Source: Linanthus parryae | Taxonomy: Eukaryota; Streptophyta; Magnoliopsida; Ericales; Polemoniaceae | Length of the DNA stretch: 64,000 bases | Assembly (NCBI GenBank): GCA_023055425.1 | Contig: JALGPY010000007.1 | Span: forward strand, 14,952,001 to 15,016,000 | Direction: 5' to 3' | Program-made: the position numbers and the translations under genes | The notes under the pieces: generated by a model | What the model was told of the DNA's origin: nothing | Database searches by the model: none | Seen by the model: the letters and a program-made list of their open reading frames with translations, nothing else | In this document: piece after piece, positions 14,201-24,365 of the stretch | Position numbering within the stretch: position 1 is the first letter of the stretch | How the letters are laid out: each line of letters starts with the position of its first letter

Positions 14201-14965
14201 TCTTTCAGTAAGGTTAAAATGTTGGGACAATTTTGGGATTTCAACTTTTTTTGGCATATTTTATGATTTTCAGCCATATATGCCCGGCTTGTGGGCAGAA
14301 TTCGATTAATCTACTTTTCTTAGAACCCTAGAGACTATCTCTATTCGTTTATGCCTCTCTGTTCGTTGCTTATGCGGCATTGATACAACGCCTTGATTAG
14401 ATTCGGTGTCATTTTGGCACTATTATATGTCACAGAAGATATTAGGGCCAAAATCCACTAATTGGTGAGCAAGATTAGTGGATTTTGATACCATTATTTT
14501 GTGAGACATAAATTGCTGATAAAATGCACAAATTGGTAAGCAATAGTTATGAATTTTGGTGTTAATATATGTCACATGAGATATTGGGGCCAAATTCCAC
14601 CAATCGGGCGTTAATATATCTCTCGAAAGACATGGGGCCAAAGTCCAGTAATCGGTAAGCAAGATTACTGGACTTTGGTGTCGCTGCACTGTTTGGGCCA
14701 TAGCTTTGGCTACGGGCATCAGAATGACGCGTGCCACCTCAATTCAGAAAGCTCTCGAGGAGACGCACGAGGTGACGATTGGGCTACGCTCCATTGGGAT
14801 CCATCTTCATCCCCAAATTCCGCTGTTCGACCAGTCAAACGAGCATTTTTAGTTTTTTCTACTATTTCTGATAATATTTCCGTTGCCTATTCGGACCTCA
14901 GCTTGAACCCGTTTTGGGTTGGGTCGAAATTCGCGTACGCGTTTCTTTCAGTAAGGTTGAAGTCA

Positions 14966-16174
14966 GGAAACTAAGTGAGGGTCAAACACTTCACTACTAC
15001 TACTACTTGGTTCCGCCAGTAAATACAACTGGTGTTTTCAGACATTAATTATATTTCACCCTCCTCGCTTTTTCTTCAATTCCAACATTTGTGAATCCAA
15101 TAGCTTTGGATGCAGCGGCATCACCCTTCATTTTCATGGCCTTCCACATTATAAACAAATCACTACGAGCAAATACTTACACTACGATGTTTGAGCATCT
15201 TCAGCAGTACTCATGATCCTCAATATTCAAAAGACAAATGTGTCACAATCCATCTTTTATATCCACACCTACAATAGTCGGCTTGGAGCAATTGAGTGGC
15301 ATGATCCACTAATTTCATTTAAGTTATGTATGACTTCAAGTTGTGTTGGTTGAGTCGATCCATTAATTTCATTTAAGTTATGTATGACTACAAGTTGTGT
15401 TGGTTGAGTCATGTTTTTGAATTGATACAACTCATACAAGTACCGTTTTCATACATATTCGTTATATCTCATCCTCCTTGTAGTATTATCTTCATACAAG
15501 ATTCATTGATCCAATCTACTTCCATGTGTCAGCTTTAATCTTAAATCTGGAGTATCACAGTCTTCTGATTGTCAACAAAAAATTCCTGCAGCATGCATGC
15601 GAATAAATAACAATGCCCATTGATGCCGGGTCCGTGTTAGAACTCAGAGGAATTCGAGTACGTAAAATTTGATATAGTGGAGGCTAAAGTAAAATTTTAA
15701 CAAAACAAGGGTACATTTCGAATTTGTAAAATCGATTGGGGCTACAATGCAGTATTACAGGGCTTAAGCTAAAAGAAACTACTGAAAATTAGAAAAATAT
15801 GTGGAGACGCAACTGAGAATGTTTACGTTCGCAACATATTTCATTGAAATAGAACTCATATTTTTACAGATTCACCCCATCTTCCACTTTCTTCTCTTTA
15901 TGTAATAATCTTATCAGACTCTGTACTCTCTTTTTCATGGAAAATTTGTCTACTGTATCAAGTCGCACGTTTCCATGATTAAGATTGATTGACAATACTA
16001 CATTTTACCTTTCATCTTTTAGTTCCCAAGTGACACTTGTTAATTTGGGGTAACCTTAAAGAGAGGATTTGATAAGAGTCTAAATATAAATCATTGTTGT
16101 AGCTCTTTCTTGTCTCTAAAGATAATATCTACCAAACCTGAAGTGCAATCAAACCAGTTTCAAACTAGTAATTA
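14966..16174. other. Intergenic stretch between satellite edge and thaumatin-like gene
   Basis: AT-rich unique-looking DNA with no credible coding region. It holds a 54-bp tandem duplication (15303-15410) and the upstream region of the next gene. No transposon ends were recognised. Confidence 0.6.
15303..15410. repeat. 54-bp direct tandem duplication
   Basis: The unit starting gatccactaatttcattt occurs twice in a row, at 15303 and 15357, with two mismatches seen by eye. Likely a simple local duplication. Confidence 0.9.
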
Positions 16175-16189
16175 GTATATTTATATAAG
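16175..16189 (+). promoter_or_regulatory. TATA box of the thaumatin-like gene
   Basis: The run tatatttatataag lies 49-63 bp upstream of the ATG at 16238, the usual distance for a plant TATA box with a short leader. No other cis-elements were assigned. Confidence 0.6.
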
Positions 16190-16237
16190 CCCAGCTTCTA
16201 GGCAAGGTCTTGCACCCAATCACACCCCTCAGTAAAA

Positions 16238-18016
16238 ATGAACATGCCCAAGTCTTTTGCTGTTTACATCCTCTTCATGCTCTTGCATTTTTTATCATCT
16301 GGTAATTTTGCTTGATTTACTTCTATAAATTCTATACAATAAGTATCTAGCTATCTAACTAATTGTGATGTTTTCTGGTTAAAGGTCAAGCTTGCACGAT
16401 TTATGTGACAAACAAATGCCCCTTTCCAATATGGCCTGCAACTGCACCAAACCAAGGGCAGGTCGTGATAGGCAAGGGGGGCTTTTACCTCCCACCAGGG
16501 CAAACAAAGGCCATTCCAGCCCCAGGAACATGGAGCGGCCGTGTTTGGGCTAGAACAGGCTGCAACTTCAACTCTAACTGGAAACCTGCCTGTGAGACCG
16601 GTGATTGTGATGGGCAACTCGAATGCAATGGTAAAATAGGCCTCCCGCCCGTCACTCTTGTGGAGTTAACACTTCAGGTACATGATCCATAATCATAGTT
16701 ATTATCAATGATGAATAGTTTCGTTAGTCAAAACATATTGCCGACAAGTAGCATCTCCAACAGGTGGTCTAAAGCCGTACTTGGACCAAATTTAGGTCAG
16801 TTCCGGCGCAAAAGCTGGTCTAAATTTAGGCCAAGCCTATTTCTTGGACAACAGAAGGTTCGGTTCATGGAGAAAAAACATAAGAGCATCTCCTAAAGAC
16901 AGACACAAATATTTTTTGGCCTACATTTAAGCCAGATTTGTCCAAAAACAAGTTCCAACAGCTGGTGTAAAAGATTGAGCAAATATACACAAGGCCTTCA
17001 AAACAAACGAAAACTACCACTAATGGTGGAAAACATAAAAAAAAAGAAGTCCAACTTTAATCCAGAGTTGTTGGTTACTTACTGATGTAAGCTAAAAATA
17101 AATGAAATAATGCTGGTAGTCTATATTTAGGTCAGCTGCTGAAGCAACAACTTAAAAAGTGTTTGAGTAAATTTTAAGGCAGGTATAAATTTAGTCCAAC
17201 GAACGTGTTGCATCCGGAACCGTCAATCGTTTAATAATGAAAATTAGATAGTAAGAAAATAATATTAGTGATCTATATGTAGGCGTACTGCTGGAGCATC
17301 AACTCGAAAAATGATGGTTAAAATTAAAGGCAGGACGAAATTCTAAGAAGGTTTTTTGTTAGAGATGCTCTTATGTTTCATTTTGCATAGTTAAGAGATA
17401 GAGAGTAGCAGACAATCAATGTGCTTGAGAGCTGTTATCTAAATGGTTTTTGTTGAGAATCGTTATCTGTCTCGTTGTCAGTATTTTGTCTATCCGTGGT
17501 TAATAACAATGTTGAATATTTACTGGTATTGAGGTGGCACCCCAGGATTCTTAACTGTTTTAATCTGCCATCTTTTGGGTGCTGTTTTGATAGGTAGACA
17601 AGAAGAAGCCAAGCTTCTATGACGTGAGCTTGGTGGACGGGTACAATCTCCCGGTGTCGGTCACCACAAAGCCTGCAACGGCCAAATGCAGCATAGGTGG
17701 GTGTGGAAAGAACTTGAATAGCATATGTCCCGAAGAGCTACAGATCCTGAATGAAAACGGAGACGTTGTTGCTTGCAAGAGTGCGTGTTTGGCTTTCAAC
17801 ACCGACAGTTTCTGCTGCAGGAACTATTACGGGACTCCAGAGAAGTGCAAGGCGAGCGTGTACTCGAAGATTTTTAAGGAAGCTTGTCCTCATTATTTCA
17901 GCTACGCATTCGACAAACCGGAACCGCTCGTGAATTGCGTATCCGACGAGTATGTCATAACATTTTGTCCTTTGAAATGGGGCTATGGAAATGGAACAAT
18001 GGCAAGTTCCTTTTAA
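16238..18016 (+). CDS. Thaumatin-like protein (PR-5 family), three exons, intact
   Basis: Exons 16238-16301, 16385-16677 and 17594-18016 join in frame to 259 codons plus stop. Introns begin GT and end AG (82 and 916 bp). The start is the first ATG after the TATA box and opens a hydrophobic signal peptide of about 24 residues, so the protein should be secreted. The family signature is present as C-E-T-G-D-C-D-G followed by C, and the sixteen conserved cysteines of the fold can be placed (for example K-C, T-G-C, F-C-C, and the final F-C-P). One extra cysteine lies just after the predicted cleavage site (G-Q-A-C-T), making seventeen. The R, E and D residues of the acidic cleft are visible in R-T-G-C, V-E-L and V-D-G-Y. 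PR-5 proteins are defence or stress proteins, some with glucan-binding activity; the activity of this member cannot be read from the sequence. No break was found. Confidence 0.93.
16876..17378. mobile_element. MITE-like element in intron 2 of the thaumatin-like gene
   Basis: A perfect 17-bp inverted repeat, AAACATAAGAGCATCTC at 16876-16892 and its complement at 17362-17378, bounds about 500 bp with no coding region. The outer bases may be part of a target duplication rather than the true terminal repeat. The 'gagcatctcc' core recurs elsewhere in the window. The superfamily cannot be assigned. It lies wholly inside the intron and does not touch either splice site. Confidence 0.65.
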
Positions 18017-18253
18017 TCTTCATGTGTGTGTGTGTTGAAGGAGTTCAGTGTCTCAGACTTGATGTATAGCAGTAATATTAGGGTATGGAGGACTAAAATA
18101 AACGAACAAATATTGCTTGTTCATAAAGTTGTAGTTGATAATTTATTTATTCGATATTTAACTAATAAGTCGGTTGACATTTTTTTCAGAATAAAAGTTC
18201 ATCTATAACTGGGAAGTTAACCTCGAAGAATCAAAGTCCATTACATCAATACC

Positions 18254-19373
18254 TCAATCGGGCGTTTGTGAATAATAACTAAGGTCACCCTCTTCCAAAG
18301 CATTTGAAGCTACCAAGTGGGAAAATGAATTACCATCTCTGCGAACATGCGAGCATATCACCTCTTCGAATTTTGCAGAAAGTGCCGCACATTCCTTTAA
18401 AACTTCCCGAAGATTCGATATTGCAATAGTCTCCCTATCATCACCATGAAGGCATCTGGAAAGGGGCAGCACAGTTCGAAGGCTGTCACTCTCGATCATA
18501 ACCCGGCAATATCTCAACTCATAAGCCATACGGAGACCTTCCCTTGCTGCGCTAACCTCAGCCATTAGAACAGATCTTTTCCGCGGCACTCTGCTTTGTC
18601 TTGCCGCCAGAAAATGCCTCCTTGATCCTGAATCACAAACCCTAACCCAATAGCAGCTCCGTATTCTTTCCAACTAGCATCGGTATTAATCTTCAAATAA
18701 CCCGGACCTGGAGCAATCCATGTGTCTGACCCCAACTACTGAGCAGTCGAGAGCTCGTCCAATTTTTCAGACATTTTGACTTCCTTGCTTCACAAGTAAT
18801 AGATCATGCGGTCACCAACAACATCCGCCGGTGCTTTTCCTCTATTGTTAAAGACAAACTCATTTCGGTTCCAAATCGCCCAAACAGTAAGTGCAAATTT
18901 TTCGCGGACCTCCCCTTTTTTCCTTTGTAAATCTATTAACAATCCAGTTCTAAATATCACCTTGTTGACGATTCAAAAAAACTTCACCCATCATAAGCTT
19001 CCACGCCTGAATAGAATGAGGACATAAACAAAACAAATGATTAAAAGTTTCCACCTCTTTTGCACAAAGTTTGCATATAGAAGGGACATACACTCCTTTA
19101 GAAATTAACTTGCTGGCCAAAGGAAGACTTGAGTGCCAAAGACGCCAAAGGGGAACAAGAATCTTCTCCAGCAATTTTGTTTTCCAAAAATTCCCCAACC
19201 AACTTGCATTACTAAAATTACCGGAAGATGAAGCAGGAGGATCCGAGATGTCTAGCTTTATACCCCATTTTTACCGTATACCTCCCATCGTCCGAAAAAA
19301 CCCAGTAAAAAGAATCCTCCTCGCATCATTACCGATTGGTGTAGCCAAAACCGCCTCCACGTCAATCGGCCAT
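18254..19373 (-). pseudogene. LINE ORF2 3' part: zinc-binding RT-associated domain and RNase H
   Basis: At 19198-18950 the translation has the zf-RVT pattern: W-R-L-W-H, then C-K-L-C, then H-L-F-x-L-C-P-H. At 18673-18254 it has the RNase H pattern with A-E-x-x-A-A-R-E-G and I-E-S-D-S, followed by a histidine/aspartate-rich end. The two parts are in different frames. This is the C-terminal end of the LINE polyprotein, separated from the RT part by the Copia insertion. Confidence 0.82.
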
Positions 19374-19378
19374 AACAC

Positions 19379-19495
19379 TGAAGAACCAACTTGTTGAATT
19401 GATTAAATTGAAAATAATACACTGAGAGGTATTTATACCTAGCTAGGGACTACACCATAAAATAAAGTTTATACTAATTACAATCTAGTCCTATA
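19379..19495 (-). repeat. 3' LTR of the small Copia element
   Basis: 117 bp, matching 21555-21671 along its whole length with about 9 differences. Read on the minus strand it follows a G-rich polypurine tract (GCGGGGGCG) and ends TTCA, next to the AACAC target duplication. Confidence 0.92.
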
Positions 19496-20198
19496 CGCCC
19501 CCGCAAGATGGAGGATCGTGACGAGACGCCAATCTTGAAGCGCAACTGAAGAAAAGGACCACATGAAAGAGGATTAGTGAGACAATCCGCTAGTTGATCA
19601 GCAGAGGAAACATGAGAGACACGTAGGAGACTGCCTCGAATCTGTTCACAAACAAAGTGAAAATCAAGAGCAACATGCTTCATGCGAGAGTGAAAGACCG
19701 GGTTTGAGCATACATAGTTAGCGCCCATGATGTCAAACTAAATAGCAGGAATTGAAGGCAAGGGACATCCAAGCTCATAACAAAGAGATGAGATCCAGGG
19801 CAACTCAGCAGAAGCAGCGGCAACAGTACGATACTCCGCTTCGGTGGAAGACCGAGCTACAGTACGCTGCTTCTTGGAACCCCAGGAGATGGGAGAACCC
19901 CCAAAGTAAACAATGTACCTAGTAGTAGACGTGTAATCATCCTTGTTACCTGTCCAGTCAGCATCAGAGAAGGCATGGAGACTCGTGGAACCTTTGCGAA
20001 GAACAAGCCCAAGATCAGAAGTCCCATGCAAATATCGAAGCAAGCGTTTGACTGCATTCCAGTGAGCAGTGGTAGGTTGTGCATGAACTGAGATAACTGG
20101 TTGACATCAATGGATATGTCTGGCCGATCGAGAGAAAGATACTGAAGACTACCAACTGCTGTACGATATTCCTTCGCATCCGAAAGCGTGCGGCCCAC
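19474..20198 (-). pseudogene. Copia RT end plus RNase H relic
   Basis: Minus-strand frames give the RT/RNase H junction ([13 protein letters not shown]), then [19 protein letters not shown], and A-R-S-S-T-E-A-E-Y-R, all hallmark Copia RNase H motifs. The end reads L-A-D-C-L-T-N-P-L and runs into the 3' LTR. At least two frame changes interrupt it. It is joined directly to gag by an internal deletion. Confidence 0.85.
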
Positions 20199-21093
20199 GG
20201 AGAGGGAACCGGCTGATAGGGAGAATACGGCTGCAGGAGAGGCTGCGACTGATAATGGGTCTGATGGTGGTTGCGGTTGTGTTGACCCCGACCGCCTCCA
20301 CGACCTCTCGGTGTAGGACCAAACGACAGGTTGGCCGAAGCAGGAGTAGAAGACGAATTTGGCTGGACCCTGGCAAAGTACTGCTCGTGCTGAGTGAGCT
20401 TCTCAAATAACTCCTCGAAGCCAATGTCAGTGTCACGCGCCTTTATCGCTGCGACAATCGGAAGATATATCTCATTAAGCCCATCAAGAATCCAGTCCAC
20501 TATTCAATGTCATCCACTGGCTTGCCGAGAAGTGCCAACTCGTCAGCCTTGTGTTAAACAAAGTGCATGAATGCAGATATTGTCCGCAAGCCCTGTTGAG
20601 GATTTTTGAGATGTTACTTAATCTGATTAATGTGGCCACGAGAGGGGGGCGCATATATGTTGTGGAGAGTATTCCAAATATCAATAGCACTCCGAGCTGT
20701 GGTAATGTGAGGAAGCCCAGATTGCGCTAGTGTACTGGCAAGGAACGCAAACACCAGTTGATCCTGCTGAAACCAGGACGTGTGGGCTGGGTTGGGTTTA
20801 AGCGCTGCAGAATCAGTGATGCCAGAAGTAACTGAAGATCTTGTCCCAGACGTTGTGCCAGATTGCGGAGCTGCAGTAGGGTTGCAGTTCGGCTTTGGAG
20901 TGAGCGGAAGAGGCGGTATCTTGGTGCCGTCGACATGACTGAGCAATCCATGTACTGAGAGAAGAGCTTGTACCTAGACTTTCCAGGTCAGAAAGTTATT
21001 TCCGTCAAGTTTTATCAACGTTGGCGGAGCAACAACCACAATCAGAGGCTTGTCGGGGTTGTTGGGATCGGGAACTGTATTTGGCGGTGCCAT
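20190..21093 (-). pseudogene. Copia gag relic
   Basis: Translation on the minus strand from the ATG at 21093 gives a gag-type start (K-L-D-G-N-N-F-L-T-W), a stop where tryptophan or glutamine would be expected a few codons later, then W-F-Q-Q-D-Q-L-V-F-A-F-L and W-N-T-L-H-N-I-Y-A, typical of Copia gag. A second piece ends in a glycine/arginine-rich tail near 20200, where the sequence jumps to RT. No zinc knuckle remains. Confidence 0.82.
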
Positions 21094-21539
21094 ATTTTAT
21101 CTGACTAAACCTGTGGGGTTTCTGAAAACCAATACTTTAAGAAGCAATAAAGCAATATGTGGGGTTGAGTGGTTGACTGCACCTTTGAAATTGATGGAAT
21201 CCAAAGAGGCAATACATTAATTGTGAGTTTGAAGAAGCAAACTTTTAGACAAAAGGAGAACAGTGAGTCCGAAGTAGCAATAAATCAAGTGGTGCCGCAG
21301 AGAACGACGATGGTCGCAGTGGTGGGGAGCGGCAAGCGGCGTAGCAGTGGTCGCTACGTGGTGAGGCGACCTGACAGAGCAGAGATAATCGGCGAAGAAC
21401 GGCGCAGAGAGGGGCAGCCGTTTCCGCAGATGACGGGATCTGGAGGGCGCCGATGGTGATGGTAAACTGATAGAGGGAAAGACGTGTTCTTTGGTTGATC
21501 CTCGTGAGAGAAAGAAAAATCAGAGACGAGGGTTCAGAA

Positions 21540-21554
21540 CCCGCTGTAATACCA
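21540..21554 (-). other. Copia primer-binding site (initiator Met tRNA type, degenerate)
   Basis: Minus-strand TGGTATTACAGCGGG lies directly after the 5' LTR. The usual plant Copia site is TGGTATCAGAGC plus GGG, so two bases differ. The position immediately inside the LTR is what fixes the LTR boundary. Confidence 0.8.
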
Positions 21555-21671
21555 TGACGAACCAATTTGTTGAATTGATTAAATTGCAACTAGTACACTG
21601 AGAGGTATTTATACGTAGCTAGGGACTACACCATAAAACAAAGTTTATAATAATTACAATTTAGTCCTATA
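21555..21671 (-). repeat. 5' LTR of the small Copia element
   Basis: 117 bp, paired with 19379-19495. It contains a TATAAATA-type box in the minus orientation (near 21610) that could serve as the element promoter. The AACAC target duplication follows at 21672-21676. Confidence 0.92.
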
Positions 21672-21676
21672 AACAC

Positions 21677-24220
21677 ATGTTTGAACTTATTTACATCCCA
21701 AGAGGAACCATTCTCCTCCAACAGCTCATTAACCCGGAGATTCTCGCAACCCAATGGACACGTAGTAATAAAAGAATAAGTGGTAATCTTCCAAACAAGA
21801 CCTCTCTTCACAAGATCCCTCACAGCTAAAATACTCTTAAAAGCATACGAAATTTGTGTATGTTTCTTCAACTCAAAATCAATAAGGGACGAATCGCGAA
21901 AGTATTTAGCTTTAAAGACTCGACTCACCAGTGAATTTGGATTCTGATAAACCTCCATACGTGTTTTAAGAGTATAGAAATATTGAAATCTTGAAAATCA
22001 CGAAAACCTATCTCACCTTCCTCTCTATACTTTTTCAACTTGTGTCAAGCTAGCCAATGAATTTTCCTCCTTTTACCATCACCACCCCATCAAAACTGTC
22101 TAATAATACGTTCAATGTCATGACAAATCTTGACTGGGAGAAGAAAGCAGCTCATTGTATTAGTGGGAATTGCTTGGACTACAAATTTAAGAGGAATGTT
22201 CTTCCAAATTGTGGAGAGAGAAGTACCTTTCCACCCTTTCATCTTGTTGAATACCTTCACTACAACTGGGCTAAAATTAGTTGACCGGTTCCTACTAATC
22301 TGAGTGGGATGTCCCAGATAGCTGTCGTGATGAGCAACCACTTGAACACCGCAAAGAGTACTAAGAGACAGCCGATCCTACTCCTGCACATTTTCTGAGA
22401 AAACTACCGAAGACTTCTGAAGTTTCAGAGTTTGACTCGGGGCTAACTCATAATCTTCGAGAATACCACGAAGTACATGAATCTCCTCTTCCGTAGCTTT
22501 AGCAAACAGAAGGCTGTCATCTACAAAAAAACAAATGAGAGATAACTGGTCCACCACGAGAAGCAGTTACACTTGATAATCTTCCTTCCTCCACCGCCAA
22601 CGAAAGACAACGAGACAACATTTCACTAACAAAGAGAAATAAATAGGGTGAAAGGGGGCATCCCGTTCTCAAACCCCTCTCATGGATAATTTCTCCATGA
22701 ACTTCACCATTGACAATGAGGCTATATTTAACTGAAGATATACAATTCATTACCAAACTGATTCATTTATAACCAAAACCCGTTCGTTCCATGACTGCGG
22801 GCAAGAAGTCCCACTCCACCCGATCATAAGCTTTACTCCTATCTGCTTTAAGAGCCAAAAAACCGGACTTACCCTTCTTCCAATTTTTCATATAATGAAG
22901 TAACTCGAAGGTTACTAAAACATTATCAGATATCAGTCGCCCAGGGACAAAAGCTGACTGATTCTCAGCAAAATAACAGAGTCCAAAATAGTCTTCAGAC
23001 GATTCGTCATAGTCTTCGTAACAAATTTATAAATTGTAGAACAAATGCTGATAGGACGCAAATCAGAAGATCGTCTAACATGTTTCACCTTGGGGATGAG
23101 AGCAATCAGAGTGTGATTAAACTTTGAAATATCCCCTTTACTGTTGAGAATATTGAGACATAACTCCTCCGTTTCAGCTCCTAATATGCTCCAAAATCTC
23201 TGAAAGAATGCAGCGGGAAAGCCGTCAATTCCCGTGGCCTTGGCCGACTCCTACTTAGCAAGGGCAGCCCGTACCTCCAAGACTGAATAAGGCTGCTCCA
23301 GATAGGCTCGTTGATCCAGAGACACTAGTTCTTTGACCCCCACTAGCATTGGCTCCATGTGACTGCGCAATGGATCAGTAGAAGTAAATATATTCTTGAA
23401 ATAAGACTCTAGGATCGAAATAACCTGAAGTTTATAGCCACTCTGATCTTCTAGTCCTTCAATACGGTTCCTGTTTCTTCGAATAGAAGCCTTACAATGA
23501 AAGAAGTTGGTATTCTGGTCGCCCTTTCGCAACCACACTTCTCTAGATCGCTGCGTCCACATCTCTTCTTCACGAATCTGAAGCTGAAGAATACTTTGTC
23601 GAAGTAACTTTGTCTTAGCAACAACAGATGCGGTTCGAACCCCCTCGGCAATAGACTGCAACATACGGCTGAGCTTCGAGGGTTGAGTCTTCACACTACC
23701 AAAAATTTCACGATTCAAAATTTTGAAAGCCGAAGCCAAGCGACCCATTTTCCTATCAATAGGGCCGACTGTATTGTGCCATTCCTCGTCAACAAACTTC
23801 TAACATCTTCCATCCTGTAACCACATAGTCTCAAACTGAAAACGTTTATTAACACAAACATTACGAACAATACATGACGGCCATAACACTTGAATTGGTA
23901 CATGATATGATACTTCTGCAATCAAGTGATCAACTTTCCCCCTACCAAATAGGTCAGTCCATCCATCGATAGCTAGGCATCGATCAATCCTCTCACATAT
24001 AGCATGATCATCACTCTGATTATTACTCCATGTGAAACGGTTACCTGAGAATCCAAGGTCCCTTAGTTGCATCCGGTTGACAACACCACAAAAGACCTCT
24101 GTCTGACTAAAGGAGACAGCTCTTCCTCATTCCTTATTGCAGACAGACGAAAATGCGTTAAAATCACCCACTACACACCAAGGTTGCCCGCGAGGTCATA
24201 AACGCTCTAAAAGATTCGGT
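21677..24220 (-). pseudogene. LINE ORF2 5' part: endonuclease end and reverse transcriptase
   Basis: The endonuclease end is visible at 24220-23800 with G-D-F-N-A-F and F-T-W-S-N-N. The linker at 23748-23251 has W-L-R-K-G-D-Q-N-T-N-F-F-H. The RT core at 22756-22517 has R-G-L-R-T-G-C-P-L-S-P-Y-L-F. The catalytic F-(A/V)-D-D box follows but is thrown out of frame by a seven-base T run (plus-strand A7 at 22525-22531) where the open frame needs six. The thumb region continues at 22341-22090 and 21958-21680. Several further stops separate the pieces. Confidence 0.85.
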
Positions 24221-24280
24221 TTGACATTTTAATACATACAATATAAAGTTGATATTTAATTCTACATGTTATGCAAATTG

Positions 24281-24365
24281 GTGCTAGCTCAGTGGTAGGA
24301 CAACATTTGAAGTCCCTGCATGATGTTTGGGCTTGAATCCGGCTAGACGTAAGATATATGTAATA
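24281..24365 (+). repeat. tRNA-derived SINE-like fragment
   Basis: An A box (TAGCTCAGTGG at 24285-24295) and a B-box-like block (GGCTTGAATCC at 24330-24340) lie 45 bp apart, as in tRNA-derived SINEs. The sequence does not fold as a full tRNA and the B box has two departures from consensus. No tail or target duplication was found. Confidence 0.45.

Larger units (their letters stand above)
1..14965. repeat. Tandem satellite array, ~745 bp monomer, about 20 copies
   Basis: One unit repeats head to tail from the left edge until about 14965, where it stops abruptly partway through a monomer. Landmarks such as the segment gtcgccgcactgtttgggcc recur every 740-746 bp (5052, 5798, 6543, 8032, 9476, 10221, 10963, 14675). 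One monomer near 8490 is about 43 bp short, and others lack about 20 bp between the two hairpins. Each monomer contains two inverted repeats, three related sub-repeats around 'ggggccaaa(a/g)tcca', and usually a CGCGTACGCG palindrome. The many short open frames inside are the same repeat read in several frames on both strands and are not genes. No LTR, primer site or transposase was recognised, so the origin is unknown. The array is cut by the window edge. Confidence 0.97.
19379..21671 (-). mobile_element. Small, internally deleted Copia (Ty1) retrotransposon with target duplication
   Basis: Two 117-bp LTRs (19379-19495 and 21555-21671) bound the element. The target duplication AACAC is present on both sides (19374-19378 and 21672-21676). 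A primer-binding site resembling the initiator methionine tRNA site lies at 21540-21554. Gag is followed directly by the end of RT and RNase H, so zinc knuckle, protease, integrase and most of RT are missing. The LTRs differ at about 9 of 117 sites by eye, so the insertion is not recent. It sits inside the LINE of the same orientation and could only move with enzymes supplied by another element. Confidence 0.93.
18187..24220 (-). mobile_element. LINE (L1-type) relic, 5'-truncated, split by a Copia insertion
   Basis: Read on the minus strand, the element gives the end of an endonuclease domain (G-D-F-N and then the W-S-N-N-Q region), reverse transcriptase, a zinc-binding reverse-transcriptase-associated domain, and a C-terminal RNase H domain, the order of plant L1-type LINE ORF2. 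It begins inside the endonuclease at about 24220, so ORF1 and the endonuclease N-terminus are missing, as expected of 5' truncation. A short T run on the plus strand near 18180-18187 may be the remnant poly(A) tail. The Copia element 19379-21671 interrupts it. Stops and frameshifts are spread throughout, so it is inactive. Confidence 0.88.

Noticed and set aside
412..14974. Dozens of 60-139 codon open frames in the first 15 kb, on both strands
   Set aside because: They recur at the satellite period, in overlapping frames, and change length with each small indel. They are repeat readings, not a protein family.
24281..24365. A tRNA gene
   Set aside because: Only the A box is good; the arms do not close into a tRNA. 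Listed as SINE-like instead.
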